Shown here one piece after another: positions 27,545 through 35,296 of a stretch of DNA of 51,215 nucleotides (position 1 is the stretch's first letter; the number at the start of each line of letters is the position of its first letter). The stretch is from Alloalcanivorax gelatiniphagus. GTDB lineage: Bacteria > Pseudomonadota > Gammaproteobacteria > Pseudomonadales > Alcanivoracaceae. The DNA lies in the NCBI RefSeq assembly GCF_005938655.1, contig NZ_VCQT01000015.1, positions 1 to 51,215 of the forward strand. Reading direction: 5' to 3'. Both the position numbers and the translations under genes were made by a program. The notes under the pieces are model-generated. The model made no database searches, was not told where the DNA came from, and worked only from the letters and a program-made list of their open reading frames with translations.

Positions 27545-27624
27545 ACAAGCCCCAGGCGACAAGCCGCCAGCAGAGGGAGATCCCTGACCTGCTTGCAGCC
27601 TGCGGCTTGTCGCTTGCGGCTAGT
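27545..27624. repeat. Heptad-armed inverted element E (GC-rich form)
   Basis: The left arm 27545-27568 and right arm 27601-27624 are inverted copies matching at 20 of 24 positions by my count. Each arm reads as heptamers such as AAGCCCC, AGGCGAC, AAGCCGC. The right arm covers the TAG stop of the oxidoreductase gene (27620-27622). Confidence 0.6.
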
Positions 27625-28585
27625 CGTTCACCAGCACCCGTTTGCCGCTGAACGCGTCTTCCGCCATGTGCTTGTGCGCCGCTTGCGCGTCGCTGAACGG
27701 GAAGCTTTTCAGGGGCAGGGGTTTGAGACGGCCGTTGGCGAACAGCGGCGCCAGCCGGTCGTTGAAGATCTCGGCGATGGCGATGCGTTTTTCCAGCGGC
27801 TGGCTGCGCATGGTCATGGCCATCATGGTCGGCCGGCGGGCGATCAGCGCGCGCAGGTTCAGCTCGGTGGTGGCGCCGCCCAGGGCGCTGAGCATCACCA
27901 GCTTGCCCTCGATGCGCAGACCTTTCAGCAGGTTCTTCCAGTCCGGGCCCACCATATCCAGGATCACCGCCACGCCCTCGCCGGTGATCTCCAGCAGCCG
28001 GTCGGGCAGGTTGTCGTCTTCCAGCACGGCTTCCAGCAGGCCCATCTCCCGGGCACTGGCCAGATTGTCCAGGTCACGGCTGGTGCCGATGGGGCGCGCG
28101 CCCAGGACGTTGGCCAGCTGGGTGGCGGCCAGGCCCACGCCGGCGGTGGCCGGGCGGATCAGGCACCATTGGCCCGGTTGCAGGCCGCCTTCCAGAAACA
28201 GCCCCCGGTAGGCGGTAAGAAACGCCTCGGGGATGGTAGCGCCGGTGGCGAAGTCCAGTTCGTCGGGCAGCGTCAGGGTCTCCCGTTCGTGGACCACCAG
28301 TTGCTCGGAATAGGCGGCGCTGGGGATCAGCCCCATCACCCGGTCGCCCACTTGCCGGCCCATGACGCCGTCACCCACCGCGTCGATGACGCCGGCGTAT
28401 TCCAGCCCCGGCACGCTGTTGTCGAAGCCCGGCGGCGCCGGGTAAAGGCCCTGGGTCTGCATGATGTCGGCGCGGTTCACGCCCACCGCGCGCACCGCCA
28501 CGCGGACCTGGCCGGTGCCGGGTTCAAGTGCCTCGCGTTGTTCCAGTTTCAGAGTGTGGTCGTCTTGAATGCGCCACGCTTGCAT
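27620..28585 (-). CDS. Quinone oxidoreductase-like zinc-free alcohol dehydrogenase-fold protein
   Basis: This is an MDR-superfamily reductase of 321 residues. The N-terminal GroES-like domain has VGVNRADIMQTQGLYPAPPG and LEYAGVIDAVGDGV, the marks of QOR and crotonyl-CoA-reductase-like enzymes. The NADPH fold has RPATAGVGLAATQLAN, with Thr-Ala-Gly in place of the usual A-x-G-G-V-G. The C-terminus has FPFSDAQAAHKHMAEDAFSGKRVL. The ATG at 28585 has GGGAGA six bases upstream. It diverges from a metallo-hydrolase gene across 104 bases. Its substrate is unknown; an NADPH-dependent quinone or enoyl reductase is likely. Confidence 0.9.
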   Translation of the reverse strand: MQAWRIQDDHTLKLEQREALEPGTGQVRVAVRAVGVNRADIMQTQGLYPAPPGFDNSVPGLEYAGVIDAVGDGVMGRQVGDRVMGLIPSAAYSEQLVVHERETLTLPDELDFATGATIPEAFLTAYRGLFLEGGLQPGQWCLIRPATAGVGLAATQLANVLGARPIGTSRDLDNLASAREMGLLEAVLEDDNLPDRLLEITGEGVAVILDMVGPDWKNLLKGLRIEGKLVMLSALGGATTELNLRALIARRPTMMAMTMRSQPLEKRIAIAEIFNDRLAPLFANGRLKPLPLKSFPFSDAQAAHKHMAEDAFSGKRVLVND

Positions 28586-28642
28586 GGTGTTTCTCCCAGC
28601 CAAACCGGGCGGCGATGCCGCCCTGGTCAAGTTCATGTTGTC

Positions 28643-28670
28643 GCGCGCGCCGGGATCGCCGGGCGCGCGC
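28643..28670. promoter_or_regulatory. GC-only palindrome in a divergent promoter region
   Basis: GCGCGCGCCGG (28643-28653) and the inverted arm CCGGGCGCGCGC (28659-28670) pair along 11 bp with one bulged G and a 5-nt loop. It lies between the divergent oxidoreductase and metallo-hydrolase genes, 20 bases before the latter's start. No T tract follows, so it is a structural or binding site rather than a terminator. Confidence 0.35.
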
Positions 28671-28689
28671 CCAGAAAGAGTGTCCCGGT

Positions 28690-29718
28690 ATGAGCTCAGC
28701 GCTTCAATATCCTTTCACCGAGCCACCCGCGGCCGGCCACCGTGTTCAAGTGGCGCCCGGCGTGTATTGGTTGCACTTCCCGCTGCCGTTCTCCCTCGAC
28801 CACATCAACCTGTGGCTGCTCGAGGATGGCGACGGCTGGACCCTGGTGGACACCGGCTTCGGCTCCCGCGCCACCCGGGATCTGTGGCGCGCCGCCTTCG
28901 ACAGCGCCCTGGACGGGCGCCCGATCCGGCGCATCCTGGTGACCCATTACCACCCGGATCACATCGGCCAGGCCGCCTGGCTGGCCACTCACTTCCAGGC
29001 CCCGGTCTGGATGACCCGGGGTGAGTGGGCGCTTACCCAGCGCCTGCAGGCCGCCAGCGACCAGGAGGTGGCGGACGGCTTCCGTGGCCTGTTTGGCCGT
29101 CACGGCCTGGGCGAGGCGGAGCTGGCCACCCTGGCCGGTCGCGGCAACGGCTACCGCAAGGTAATGCCGGAGCTGCCGCCGACGCCGGTGATCATCGCCG
29201 AAGGCGACACCGTGACCATCAACGGCGACACCTGGCGGGTGCACATCGGCCGGGGCCACGCCCCGGAACATGCCTGCCTGTACCGGGAGCGGGACCATCT
29301 GCTGATCAGCGGTGACCAGGTGTTGCCCACCATCTCCAGCAACCTCACCGTGCGCGCCAACCTGCCGGACGAGGACCCGGTCACCGAGTTCGTCGATTCC
29401 CTGCGCGCCCTGCGTGCGGCGCTGCCGGCGGACACCCTGGTATTACCGGCCCACGGCCTGCCGTTCCGTGGCCTGCACCAGCGCATCGACGACCTTTGCG
29501 CCCACCACGACGAGCAGCTCGATGCCGCCCAGGCGGCCTGCGACCAACGGCCGCTCACCGCCTTTGATCTGTTGCCGGTGCTGTTCAAGCGCGAGCTGGA
29601 CAGCCACCAGCTGATGTTCGCCATGGGCGAGAGCATCGCCCACCTCAACTGCCTGCACGCCCTCGGCCGGGTACGGCGCGAAGAGCGCGATGGATGCCTC
29701 TATCACATCGCGGTCTAG
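28690..29718 (+). CDS. Metallo-beta-lactamase-fold hydrolase
   Basis: This 342-residue MBL-fold enzyme has the di-metal motif THYHPDHIG (H86, H88, D90, H91). Later ligands are in GHAPEHACLY, SGDQVLP and LPAHGLPF. A C-terminal helical part of about 80 residues follows, as in the glyoxalase-II-like and acyl-CoA-thioesterase-like branch. The ATG at 28690 has a modest AGAG ribosome site; upstream codons in this frame run into the divergent gene and are not real. It probably hydrolyses a thioester or ester, but the substrate is not evident. Confidence 0.9.
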   Translation: MSSALQYPFTEPPAAGHRVQVAPGVYWLHFPLPFSLDHINLWLLEDGDGWTLVDTGFGSRATRDLWRAAFDSALDGRPIRRILVTHYHPDHIGQAAWLATHFQAPVWMTRGEWALTQRLQAASDQEVADGFRGLFGRHGLGEAELATLAGRGNGYRKVMPELPPTPVIIAEGDTVTINGDTWRVHIGRGHAPEHACLYRERDHLLISGDQVLPTISSNLTVRANLPDEDPVTEFVDSLRALRAALPADTLVLPAHGLPFRGLHQRIDDLCAHHDEQLDAAQAACDQRPLTAFDLLPVLFKRELDSHQLMFAMGESIAHLNCLHALGRVRREERDGCLYHIAV

Positions 29719-29775
29719 CATACCGGTCGGTATGGCCGGGGCATTGTATAAATTGGCTGGGAGGAGGGGGAGGTC

Positions 29776-29970
29776 AGTTGAAAGTTGAAAGTTGAAAGTT
29801 GAAACGCGCGGGAGGGTAAGGGAAGCCGCGAGGCGGGGTGCCCGCGTGGGGAAGCGGGCCGCAAGCTTCGAGGCGCAAGCTACAAGCCGCGCGCAGCGCT
29901 CGTCGGCCGAAGGCCGCGGGAAAGCCCCCGCGGCCACGACCTTTCAACTTGTAACTTTGAACTTTGAACT
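29776..29970. repeat. Heptad-armed inverted element C (AT arms)
   Basis: The 312 bases between two convergent genes hold this element. The left arm (29776-29804) is four units of AGTTGAA. The right arm (29941-29970) is CTTTCAACTTGTAACTTTGA and onward. The core contains a GCCCGC/GCGGGC hairpin. Confidence 0.7.
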
Positions 29971-30024
29971 GGCCGTCGCCGGCACGGCGCCGCAGCCACA
30001 AACCGCGCGCTTGCAGCTTGCAGC
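29874..30024. repeat. GC-rich heptad arms interleaved with element C
   Basis: CAAGCTACAAGCCGCGCGC (29876-29894) inside the element C core is inverted at about 30003-30024 (CGCGCGCTTGCAGCTTGCAG). The unit AAGCTRC again has a 7-bp period. The right arm ends seven bases before the stop codon of the leftward acyl-CoA dehydrogenase. Both heptad styles thus occur together here, and the region may end both convergent transcripts. Confidence 0.5.
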
Positions 30025-30030
30025 TCGGTG

Positions 30031-31182
30031 CTACCGCGCGTCGCGGACCATGCCTCGGGCGATCACGATCTGCTGGATCTGGGTGGTGCCTTCGTAGATC
30101 CGGAACAGACGCACGTCACGGTAGAAGCGTTCCACCGCGTATTCGGCCATGTAGCCGGCGCCACCGTGGATCTGCACCGCCCGGTCGGCCACCCGGCCCA
30201 CCATTTCCGCGCAGAACAGCTTGCAGCAGGAGGCGTCGAGGCTGACGTTCTTGCCGGCGTCCTTGCTGCGCGCCGCTTCCAGTACCATGGAACGGCCGGC
30301 GAAGGCTTCGGCGCGGGAGTCGGCCAGCATCGCCTGGATCAGCTGATGGTCGGCCAGGGGCTGACCGAACTGCTTGCGTTCCATGGCGTATTTCAGCGCG
30401 TCCTCGATCAGTCGCTCGGCCACGCCCACGCACACCGCGGAGATGTGCAGGCGGCCCCGGTCGAGCACCTTCATGGCGGTCTTGAAGCCCTGGCCTTCCT
30501 TGCCGCCGATGATGTTCTCGGCGGGCACCCGGCAGTTGTCGAAGGTGATGTCGCAGACGTGGGCGCCTTTCTGGCCCATCTTCACGTCCGGCTTGCCACG
30601 GATCAGGCCGGGGGTATCGCCTTCCACGATAAAGGCGGTGATGCCGCCGGCGCCCTTGTTGTCCGGGTCGGTGCGCGCCATCACCGTGTACAGGCCGGCT
30701 TCCGGGCCATTGGTGATGTAGCGCTTGGTGCCGTTCAGCACATAGTGGTCGCCGTCCTTGTCCGCCCGGGTTTTCAGGCTGGCGGCGTCGGAGCCCACGT
30801 CGGGCTCGGTGAGGCAGAACGAGCCGATCACTTCGCCGGTGGCGAGCTTGGGCACGTACTTGCGCTTCTGTTCCTCGGTGCCGTCGATCAGGATGCCCTG
30901 GGCGCCGATGCCGTTATTGGTGCCGAACAGGGAGCGGAACGCCGGCGAGGTATGGCCGATCTCGAAGGCCACCAGGGCTTCCTCTTCCATGGTCAGGCCG
31001 AGACCGCCGTACTCTTCCGGAATGGACAGGCCGAACAGGCCCATTTCCTTCATTTCGTTGGCGATGTCTTCGGGGATAGCATCGTTTTCCGCCACGGTCT
31101 GCTCCGCCGGAATCAGGCGGTCGCGCACGAAACGGCCGATGGTGTCGACGAGTTGGTTGAGCACTTCCTGGTCGCGAATCAT
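30031..31182 (-). CDS. Acyl-CoA dehydrogenase (classical, short/medium-chain type)
   Basis: This is a 383-residue FAD enzyme with all classical features: CLTEPDVGSDAASL for flavin, ITNGPEAGLYTVMART, YAMERKQFGQPLADHQ, and catalytic Glu E364 in RIYEGTTQIQ near the C-terminus. It should oxidise acyl-CoA to 2-enoyl-CoA in the cytoplasm, handing electrons to ETF. Of the four dehydrogenase genes in the window it is the only one with the standard catalytic site. It diverges from the thiolase gene, with 323 bases of heptad-element DNA between them. The ribosome site is weak (AGAAG). Confidence 0.94.
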   Translation of the reverse strand: MIRDQEVLNQLVDTIGRFVRDRLIPAEQTVAENDAIPEDIANEMKEMGLFGLSIPEEYGGLGLTMEEEALVAFEIGHTSPAFRSLFGTNNGIGAQGILIDGTEEQKRKYVPKLATGEVIGSFCLTEPDVGSDAASLKTRADKDGDHYVLNGTKRYITNGPEAGLYTVMARTDPDNKGAGGITAFIVEGDTPGLIRGKPDVKMGQKGAHVCDITFDNCRVPAENIIGGKEGQGFKTAMKVLDRGRLHISAVCVGVAERLIEDALKYAMERKQFGQPLADHQLIQAMLADSRAEAFAGRSMVLEAARSKDAGKNVSLDASCCKLFCAEMVGRVADRAVQIHGGAGYMAEYAVERFYRDVRLFRIYEGTTQIQQIVIARGMVRDAR

Positions 31183-31353
31183 GGGGTTCTTCTGTCTTAT
31201 TGGTTAATCTGGAGGCTGGCTGGTCCGGAGGCATGACCGGTGGGTCGCCGGCGGCTTGCATCGCACTCTGTCACGACCTATTCTTGCCGTCAAGTTTCGG
31301 AATGATGTTCCGCTATGCGGACTGATGTGCGAACTAACAGCGCCTGGCGGCGC

Positions 31354-31493
31354 AGTTGAAAGTTGAAAGTTAAAAGTTGAAAGCGCGGTTGGAGCTTCGG
31401 GCCCACGGGCCGCTCTTCGCCGCGCATCCGGTCGCCGGCATAAAGGCACGCAGTCGTGCCGCCCTTTTAACTTTCAACTTTTAACTTTTAACT
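31354..31493. repeat. Heptad-armed inverted element D
   Basis: The left arm (31354-31383) and right arm (31464-31493) are each 30 bases of AAGTTNN heptamers in opposite orientation. The 80-bp core has a perfect GGCACG-CAGT-CGTGCC hairpin at 31445-31460. The right arm ends 12 bases before the thiolase start codon. The rest of the 323-base gap (31183-31353) is AT-richer than the genes and should contain the divergent promoters, but I could not fix any boxes. Confidence 0.7.
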
Positions 31494-31505
31494 CAGGATT
31501 TTTCC

Positions 31506-32711
31506 ATGCTCGACGCCTACATCTATGACGGCCTGCGCACTCCCTTTGGTCGCCATGCCGGCGCGCTTGCGCCGGTGCGCCCCGACGATCTGCTGGCCGG
31601 GGTGATCCGCGCCCTGATCGCCCGTAATCCGTTCGCCCCGGAAGACTTCGAGGACCTGGTGGCCGGCAACACCAACCAGGCCGGTGAAGACGCCCGCAAC
31701 CTGGCCCGCCACGCCGGCCTGCTGGCCGGCCTGCCGGAATCGGTGGCCGGTCTCACCGTCAACCGTCTGTGCGGCAGCGGCCTGGCCGCCACCCTGGACG
31801 CGGCGCGCATGGTCACCGTGGACGAAGGCCAGCTGGTGATCGCCGCTGGCGCTGAGTCCATGAGCCGCGCGCCCTTCGTCATGGCCAAGGCGGAATCGCC
31901 CTACAGCCGCAACATGCCCATGTACGACAGCACCATCGGCGCTCGTTTCCCCAACCCGGCCATCGAGAAGCAGTTCGGTGCCGACACCATGCCCCAGACC
32001 GCCCAGAACGTGGCCGCCGAACTGGGCATCAGCCGCGAGCAGGCGGACGCCTACGCCGCCCAGTCCCAGCGCCGCTATGAAGCGGCCCGCGCCGATGGCT
32101 TTTTCCAGGGCGAAATCCAGCCGGTGGAAGTGCCCCAGGGCCGTAAGAAACCGCCGCTGTCCGTGTCCGAGGACGAGCACCCGCGCCCGGGCACCGATGT
32201 GGAAAAGCTGTCCAAGCTGCCGGCCATCGTCGAAGGCGGTGTGATCACCGCCGGTAACGCCTCCGGCGTTAACGACGGCGCCGGCGCCCTGATCATCGGC
32301 TCCCGCGCCGCCGGCGAAAAAGCCGGCATCGCCCCGCGCGCCCGCATCATCGCCGGCGGCGTGGCCGGCGTGCCGCCGCGCATCATGGGCCTGGGCCCGG
32401 TGGGTGCCTGCCGCAAGGTGCTGGACCGCGCCGGCCTGACCCTGGCCGACATGGACGTAATCGAAATCAACGAGGCGTTCGCCGCCCAGGTGCTGGGCTG
32501 CTGCAAACAGCTCGGCCTGGAAGGCGACGATGAGCGCCTCAACCCCAACGGCGGCGCCATCGCCGTGGGTCACCCGCTGGGTGCCTCCGGCACCCGCCTG
32601 GCGCTCACCGCCCTGCGTCAGCTCGAGCGCATCGACGGCCGCTACGCCCTGGTAAGCCTGTGCATCGGCGTGGGGCAGGGCGTTGCCATGCTGATCGAGC
32701 GCCTGCGCTAA
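31506..32711 (+). CDS. Acetyl-CoA acyltransferase (thiolase, PcaF/PimB-like)
   Basis: This is a degradative thiolase of 401 residues, cleaving 3-ketoacyl-CoA with CoA. The active-site nucleophile is C89 in NRLCGSGLAA, followed by NEAFAAQ, H356 in GHPLGASG and C386 in SLCIGVGQG. The motif DEHPRPGT and the opening YIYDGLRTPFGRHAGAL resemble beta-ketoadipyl-CoA thiolases (PcaF, PaaJ) and the thiolase of dicarboxylate degradation. It could complete the beta-oxidation set encoded upstream. An RBS-like AGGA lies close to the ATG, just after the right arm of the heptad element. Confidence 0.94.
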   Translation: MLDAYIYDGLRTPFGRHAGALAPVRPDDLLAGVIRALIARNPFAPEDFEDLVAGNTNQAGEDARNLARHAGLLAGLPESVAGLTVNRLCGSGLAATLDAARMVTVDEGQLVIAAGAESMSRAPFVMAKAESPYSRNMPMYDSTIGARFPNPAIEKQFGADTMPQTAQNVAAELGISREQADAYAAQSQRRYEAARADGFFQGEIQPVEVPQGRKKPPLSVSEDEHPRPGTDVEKLSKLPAIVEGGVITAGNASGVNDGAGALIIGSRAAGEKAGIAPRARIIAGGVAGVPPRIMGLGPVGACRKVLDRAGLTLADMDVIEINEAFAAQVLGCCKQLGLEGDDERLNPNGGAIAVGHPLGASGTRLALTALRQLERIDGRYALVSLCIGVGQGVAMLIERLR

Positions 32712-32729
32712 GCCGCCGCCGGAGGGATG

Positions 32730-32792
32730 ATCGCGACTGAAGTCGCTCCTACATTGACCGCATCCCACTGTAGGAGCGACTTCAGTCGCGAT
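32730..32792. repeat. REP pair, inverted; right copy supplies a stop codon
   Basis: Facing REPs lie at 32730-32752 and 32770-32792 between the convergent thiolase and small unknown gene. The right copy overlaps the 3' end of the leftward gene: its last codons and TGA stop (32782-32784) are REP sequence. The hairpin may act as a shared transcript end. Confidence 0.9.
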
Positions 32793-33198
32793 CCACTCCA
32801 TGGCCATCAAGGAACGCCCGCGCCAGGGCGTCCGCTTCCCCTGCACTGGCCACGATCCGCAGCGGCACCTTGAACAGGCCCGCCAGGGCGGCGCTCTGTG
32901 TTCGCATCATCAGGCGCCGGGTGGTATCCGGCTCCACTCCCACCATGCCCCGGCAGCGGCGCGCCAACGCGTCCCGGTTGCGCTTCATCCATAGGGTGCG
33001 CCGTTTACGGTCCTCATGGGCTTCCCGGTGTTCGCCCTGGAGGGCGGCCACCACCATCACGAACGGGGCCGGTTGCCCGATCAACGCCTCCATCTCCGCC
33101 TCCCAGCGCGCCGCGTAACCCTCCGGCAGCCCCTCGGGCATCAATCGCACCAGGGGAAAGTCGGCCACATCGTGCACCTGAAAGTCATTCGGATTCAT
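32782..33198 (-). CDS. Unknown protein, possibly SpoIIAA/STAS-like fold
   Basis: This 138-residue soluble protein is not one I recognise with certainty. Features seen are a WEAEMEALIGQPAPFVMVVAAL strand, then HEDRKRRTLWMKRNRDALARRCRGMVGVEPD, and KVPLRIVASAGEADALARAFL at the end. The order (strand, charged helix with W and Arg, C-R-G strand, P-strand, EA-helix) recalls SpoIIAA/STAS-like proteins, but that is only a suggestion. GGGAGG lies six bases before the ATG. It overlaps the preceding gene by 14 bases and so belongs to the same unit. Its final residues come from a REP element. Confidence 0.75.
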   Translation of the reverse strand: MNPNDFQVHDVADFPLVRLMPEGLPEGYAARWEAEMEALIGQPAPFVMVVAALQGEHREAHEDRKRRTLWMKRNRDALARRCRGMVGVEPDTTRRLMMRTQSAALAGLFKVPLRIVASAGEADALARAFLDGHGVDRD

Positions 33199-33469
33199 GG
33201 TCCGCCTCCCGGTCGCCGTGGGCGGCCTTCAGCCAGGCCCGCAGGGCCGGGTCCCGGACTTCGAGAAACTCGAACAGTCCCAGGGCACGCAGCGCTGGCA
33301 GCAGCTCGCTCAAGTGCCGTTCCGCCCGCTGCCGCTGGTCGATTTCCGTTTCCGGGTCCAGCCACAGGCGGGCATTTGCCAGGAAGGCGCCCACGGACCC
33401 CTTGCGGATCACCGTGCCGTCTATTTCCAGGCTGTTCTGTTGATCGGGAAGAATATCGTTGGCTCGCAT
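33185..33469 (-). CDS. Small unknown protein, first gene of a two-gene unit
   Basis: This 94-residue, charged, soluble protein begins MRANDILPDQQNSLEIDG and contains TVIRKGSVGAFLANARLWL and LLPALRALGLFEFLEVRDPALRAWL, mostly predicted helix in the second half. I do not recognise the family. AAGGA precedes the ATG at 33469. It is translated together with the next gene through a 14-base overlap. It diverges from an AraC-family regulator across 117 bases, so that regulator may control the pair. Confidence 0.75.
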   Translation of the reverse strand: MRANDILPDQQNSLEIDGTVIRKGSVGAFLANARLWLDPETEIDQRQRAERHLSELLPALRALGLFEFLEVRDPALRAWLKAAHGDREADHESE

Positions 33470-33586
33470 CGTCGTTTCCTTCAGTCGTGTCAGTTGGGGC
33501 CGGGAACCGGGGTGCGATCCAGACTAGTCCCGAGCGCTTGACTGAAATACCATATAAATGCCATTCAATATCGGAAATGCGCCAAC

Positions 33587-34402
33587 ATGAGCTGGACACA
33601 GATGTCCCCGACCGGGGGCAGCGGCACTTTCCCGGCCGTCCAGGGCCCTCTGCTGGCCCGCATCTGGGACAAATCCCAGGCCAGCCGGGAGGCCCGCGCC
33701 GCCGGCGTGCATCAACACCGGGAAGGGCAGCTCTGCGGCGCCACGGAGGGGCTGTTGACCGTGCACACCGGAGACACCCGGTGGGCGGTCCCCGCTCTGC
33801 ACGCCATCTGGATTCCGCCAGGCCAGGAGCACGGCATCGATCCCCACGGGCAGTTCGACGGCTGGGCCATGCTGATCAACGAAGCGCTGTGCCAGGGGTT
33901 GCCGGCGGAACCCTGTATCCTGCGCGTGTCCGGCCTGCTTATGGAGGCGGTGAAACGGGTGGCCGGTTGGGATGAACGGACCTGGACGCCGGACCGGGAC
34001 CCGCTGGTGGCGGTGATCGCCGCTGAAATTCGTGCTCTACCGGATGCGCCCCTGGGGTTGGTCATGCCCCGGGACCCGAGGCTGGCGCGCATCGCCCACG
34101 CCTTGCTGCGCGACCCGGCGGACCGGCGCGGCCAGGCCGAATGGGCAGACTGGGCCGGCCTGTCGCCGCGCACCCTGTCACGGCGTTTTCCCCAGGAAAC
34201 CGGGTTGGGATTTCAGGCCTGGCGCCAACGCGCCCGTCTGCTGCGCGCCCTGGAACACCTGGCGGCGGGTCTGCCGGTGACCACCGTGGCCCTGGAGTGC
34301 GGCTACCAGACCACCAGCGCTTTCATCGAGGCGTTCGGCCAGGTCTTCGGTATGACGCCGGGCCGCTGGCGGGGGCAGGGCGGTTTGGCGGGGCAAGGTT
34401 GA
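33587..34402 (+). CDS. AraC-family transcriptional regulator
   Basis: This 271-residue regulator has an N-terminal cupin sensor (HQHREGQLCGATEGLLTVHTGD, then IWIPPGQEHGI) and a C-terminal double helix-turn-helix. The latter has WADWAGLSPRTLSRRFPQETGLGFQAWRQRARLLRAL and the conserved VALECGYQTTSAFIEAFGQVFGMTPGRWR. The cupin type with PPGQEHGI is common in regulators of exporters and small-molecule responses. It is divergent from the two small unknown genes and is the obvious candidate to regulate them. The 3' end overlaps a decayed REP-like stretch (TTGAAGCCGTTCCCGCGAT). Confidence 0.9.
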   Translation: MSWTQMSPTGGSGTFPAVQGPLLARIWDKSQASREARAAGVHQHREGQLCGATEGLLTVHTGDTRWAVPALHAIWIPPGQEHGIDPHGQFDGWAMLINEALCQGLPAEPCILRVSGLLMEAVKRVAGWDERTWTPDRDPLVAVIAAEIRALPDAPLGLVMPRDPRLARIAHALLRDPADRRGQAEWADWAGLSPRTLSRRFPQETGLGFQAWRQRARLLRALEHLAAGLPVTTVALECGYQTTSAFIEAFGQVFGMTPGRWRGQGGLAGQG

Positions 34403-34441
34403 AGCCGTTCCCGCGATGCGCCTGCCGGGGTTTTGCTTGCT

Positions 34442-34463
34442 ATTAAATAGCACGCTATGTAAT
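34442..34463. promoter_or_regulatory. Probable OhrR operator before ohrR
   Basis: ATTAAATAGCAC (34442-34453) is identical to a 12-bp stretch before ohr (35244-35255). Here it directly precedes the ohrR start codon, so bound OhrR would repress its own gene. The arrangement matches the autoregulated ohrR/ohr systems of other proteobacteria. Confidence 0.65.
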
Positions 34464-34464
34464 C

Positions 34465-34929
34465 ATGCTCGCCATGACTGACGACACCGACAACCCGGAC
34501 TCCCTGCTGCGGCTCGACCTGCAGCTCTGCTTCGCGCTGTATTCCACCCAGCTGGCCATGACCAAGGTCTACCGCAAGCTGCTGCGCGAGCTGGACCTGA
34601 CCTACCCGCAATATCTGGTGATGATGGTGCTGTGGGAGCGCGACGGCCAGTCGGTGTCCGGCATTGGCGAGCGCCTGTTTCTGGATTCCGCCACCCTGAC
34701 GCCGTTGCTGAAACGGCTGGAGAGCGCCGGCCTGCTGCAACGCCGGCGGGCCGCCGAGGATGAGCGGCGGGTGGAGGTGCATCTTACCGACGCCGGCCGG
34801 GCCCTGCGCCAGCGGGCGGAGGCGGTGCCGGAGGCGGTGGCCTGTGCCAGCCACTGCGATCCGGACGAATTGCGCGCCCTGAAAGCACAGTTGGAAGATC
34901 TGCGCGACAGCCTTACCGGGAGGTCCTGA
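34465..34929 (+). CDS. ohrR: Organic-hydroperoxide-sensing MarR-family repressor OhrR (two-Cys type)
   Basis: This 154-residue MarR-family repressor loses DNA binding when its cysteine is oxidised by organic peroxides. From the ATG at 34465 the residues fall at C22, Y36, Y47 and C127, exactly the numbering of the two-Cys Xanthomonas OhrR, which supports this start over the ATG nine bases later. The winged helix lies in the middle ([29 protein letters not shown] and the ERRVEVHLT wing). An extra Cys, C131, is also present. There is no clear ribosome site, so translation may be leaderless or weak. The ohr gene lies downstream after a repeat-filled gap. Confidence 0.92.
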   Translation: MLAMTDDTDNPDSLLRLDLQLCFALYSTQLAMTKVYRKLLRELDLTYPQYLVMMVLWERDGQSVSGIGERLFLDSATLTPLLKRLESAGLLQRRRAAEDERRVEVHLTDAGRALRQRAEAVPEAVACASHCDPDELRALKAQLEDLRDSLTGRS

Positions 34930-34960
34930 GCGGCTGGCGGGCTGAGCGTCGCTGCGGTGG

Positions 34961-35216
34961 ATCGCGACTGAAGTCGCTCCTACAGCGGGGTCTGGCAAAG
35001 TCGGTCCCGCCACGGGCCCCGGCGAGGCCGATCCGGCGGTGGGGTCGGGCAAGGTCGACCCACGGCTAGGTCCGGGAAGGTCGATCCGACGGCTGGGTCC
35101 GGCGAGGCCGATCCCACTGCAGGGCCGGGCAAGGTCGTCCCACGGCGTGGCCTGGCAAGGTCGGTCACACGGCGTGGCCTGGCGAGTGTAGGTGTAGGAG
35201 CGACTTCAGTCGCGAT
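34961..35216. repeat. Inverted REPs framing a tandem array between ohrR and ohr
   Basis: REP copies at 34961-34983 and 35194-35216 face each other 210 bases apart. Everything between them is the minisatellite described separately. The 367-base gap between ohrR and ohr therefore holds REP, tandem array, REP, then the ohr operator region. Confidence 0.85.
34987..35189. repeat. Imperfect ~27-bp tandem repeat (minisatellite)
   Basis: About seven degenerate units of 26-28 bp with the core GG(C/G)AAGGTCG(A/G)(T/C)CC(A/G)CGGC(T/G)(G/A)GGTC run head to tail. The sequence has little coding character and no start site. Such arrays can vary in copy number between strains. Confidence 0.8.
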
Positions 35217-35243
35217 CCGCCCTAGGGCGGCAAACCACAAACA

Positions 35244-35269
35244 ATTAAATAGCACACGATTATATCGTG
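35244..35269. promoter_or_regulatory. OhrR operator and promoter region of ohr
   Basis: The shared ATTAAATAGCAC (35244-35255) runs into a perfect inverted repeat CACGAT-TAT-ATCGTG (35255-35269), 27 bases before the ohr start codon. AT-rich DNA with an inverted repeat at this position is what OhrR binds in other bacteria. Confidence 0.75.
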
Positions 35270-35296
35270 CAAAATCAACCAAGCGGAGAAAGACTC

